The translations under genes were made by a program, and so were the position numbers. A DNA stretch of 32,278 bases from positions 100,117 to 132,394 of the forward strand of contig BQKZ01000672.1 of the NCBI GenBank assembly GCA_036244855.1, in the 5' to 3' direction. Below the pieces are notes generated by a model, which was given only the letters and a program-made list of their open reading frames with translations, had not been told where the DNA came from and did not search any database. Below, one piece after another: positions 30,981-32,278 of this stretch (its first letter is position 1; every line of letters begins with the position of its first letter). This DNA is from Temnopleurus reevesii (Eukaryota; Echinodermata; Echinoidea; Temnopleuroida; Temnopleuridae).

Positions 30981-32175
30981 ATTATATTATTGAAAATACA
31001 TGTTGATAATATGTTTTAAGTTGTACGCAATTCTTTTTCATTATTTAATGAACATAAATACATGTAATAAAAATAATAGTTCTATAACTGAATTCTGCAC
31101 TTTTGTCAGATGTACTCCAATTCATATTTAATGTTATAATAAATATGTGAAAAGTACTCAATACACGATATAAATTATTTTTGAAAAGTTAAGTGGGCCA
31201 CAGACAATAGAACCATACGTTGTGTATTTAACTGTGCGGACACAGCAATCACAAGCTGGTTCCATTTTGAATAGCATTACAAAGGACCATTGAATTCTCG
31301 TTCGACTTAATTTTTCGAAAATAGTTTATATCGTGTTTCAAACACCTTGTAGGCTTCACATTTTGAGGAATGGCTCTATTCGATTATCATTTAAAGAAGA
31401 ATGAATCCTAGAGGATTATACACCTATAAGAAAGGTATCATATTCCACTGCTAATCAGACTGGATCAAGCTCTAAAATAAATTCAGGAAAGAGTAAATTT
31501 CCCGATATTTTAGAACAGGTTTTCGTCTGCTATCACATTACGAGGGGCTGCCATTTTTTTCTGAACAAATATTTCGACGTGATCCATTGATATAATTCTC
31601 TATGGCAAGGAAAGCATTCATTAAACTGTAGAATAGTTCTATCTTTGGCAAATAAAATAAGTTATGTCGGGGAAAATGCGTGATATGTGTCCAATATTTT
31701 AGTACGACTTATAAAAAAACAATTCAGCCTTCAAATCATCTGTTTATACTAAAGAAATGTGCTTTTAGTGGACTTGCCTGACATAACAGAATTTCTTTTA
31801 TTCAACAAGCCTTCAAGGTATTGTATTCTATTGTTTAAATACAGGTGAAAACGTAACGTTTTGCCAAAGGCCCTATGTAAACATGAATGCATGACTTTAA
31901 AAGGCCACCCTGTACCGCAGATTTTTGTTTTTGTTCTGGTCTTCATCTGATTGTATAACGCTGTAGAAAGTGACATACAATGGTTTAAATAGCCAACCGA
32001 TAATACAGATTCCTTTCTTTCATTTGTTTTGTTACAAGGAAACTTGGAATCTACTCCGCAAAAACGTCACGCCCATGCCAAGAAAACACAATTCTAATGA
32101 ACAAAACTTTCTTTTTTAAAAATAATTCCAGACCAGTTTTAAGATATTGAAATATATGACCATATGTAAGGTATA
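30981..32175. other. Intergenic, nothing recognised
   Basis: AT-rich. A short inverted pair GTTATGTCGG (31661) and ACATAAC (31781) is too weak to call an element. Confidence 0.5.
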
Positions 32176-32278
32176 TTTTTATTATGCCTCCGCCACCGTA
32201 AGGTGGTGCCGGAGGCATTATGTTTTCGGGTTGTCCGTCCGTCCGTCCGTCCGTCCGTCCGTCCGTCCGTCCGTCCGT
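32176..32278. repeat. GCCTCCGCCACC hairpin repeat with (GTCC)n tail
   Basis: TATTATGCCTCCGCCACC, then GTAAGGTGGTGCCGGAGGC, forms a strong hairpin. TTATGTTTTCGGGTT follows, and then at least eleven GTCC units running off the end of the window (from 32233). This hairpin plus tetranucleotide unit is a common dispersed repeat in marine invertebrate genomes as I recall. Confidence 0.85.

Noticed and set aside
31661..31787. Short inverted pair GTTATGTCGG / CCTGACATAAC
   Set aside because: Only about ten paired bases, with no further arm similarity, so chance is likely.

Overview
This is eukaryotic, intron-rich, AT-rich DNA, most likely from a marine deuterostome. An echinoderm such as a sea urchin fits best, judging from gene structure and the mix of short palindromic transposons and LINE tails, but the species cannot be fixed from the window. 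It is an assembled scaffold: there is a 668-base N gap (15724-16391) and two single-N joins (2727 and 20414).

Layout: (1) 1-5300 holds the 3' end of a cAMP-specific phosphodiesterase 4 (PDE4) gene on the + strand. One 183-nt catalytic exon (378-560) is followed by the terminal coding exon, which appears twice (1053-1481 and 2751-3179) inside two 1,696-bp near-identical blocks that meet at the single N. The geometry strongly suggests two unmerged overlapping contig ends, not a real tandem duplication. (2) 4.4-21 kb is non-coding and repeat-rich. It contains MITE-like elements, a three-unit ~200-bp tandem array, a long CT/C microsatellite, a nested palindrome, and two inverted, 5'-truncated copies of one LINE (12942-13965 minus, 17338-18162 plus). 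It also has other LINE tails and a CpG-rich patch (14088-14540) that could be a promoter or first exon. (3) 21513-26803 is a complete three-coding-exon gene for a Tctex1-domain (dynein light chain Tctex-type, DYNLT4/5-like) protein of 173 residues on the + strand. (4) 26804-32278 is its 3' flank or UTR, with several palindromic elements, a repeated segment with and without a pogo-like insertion, and a terminal hairpin plus (GTCC)n repeat.

The two genes are head-to-tail and functionally unrelated as far as can be seen: PDE4 hydrolyses cAMP, and the Tctex1 protein belongs to dynein or ciliary motor biology. I see no tRNA, rRNA, CRISPR array or bacterial-type operon, and no convincing new biological system. 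The most useful observations are the probable assembly duplication of the PDE4 terminal exon, a foldback element family with TTAA ends clustered in the Tctex1 locus, a three-level nested palindrome, and a repeat pair showing a filled and an unfilled MITE site.
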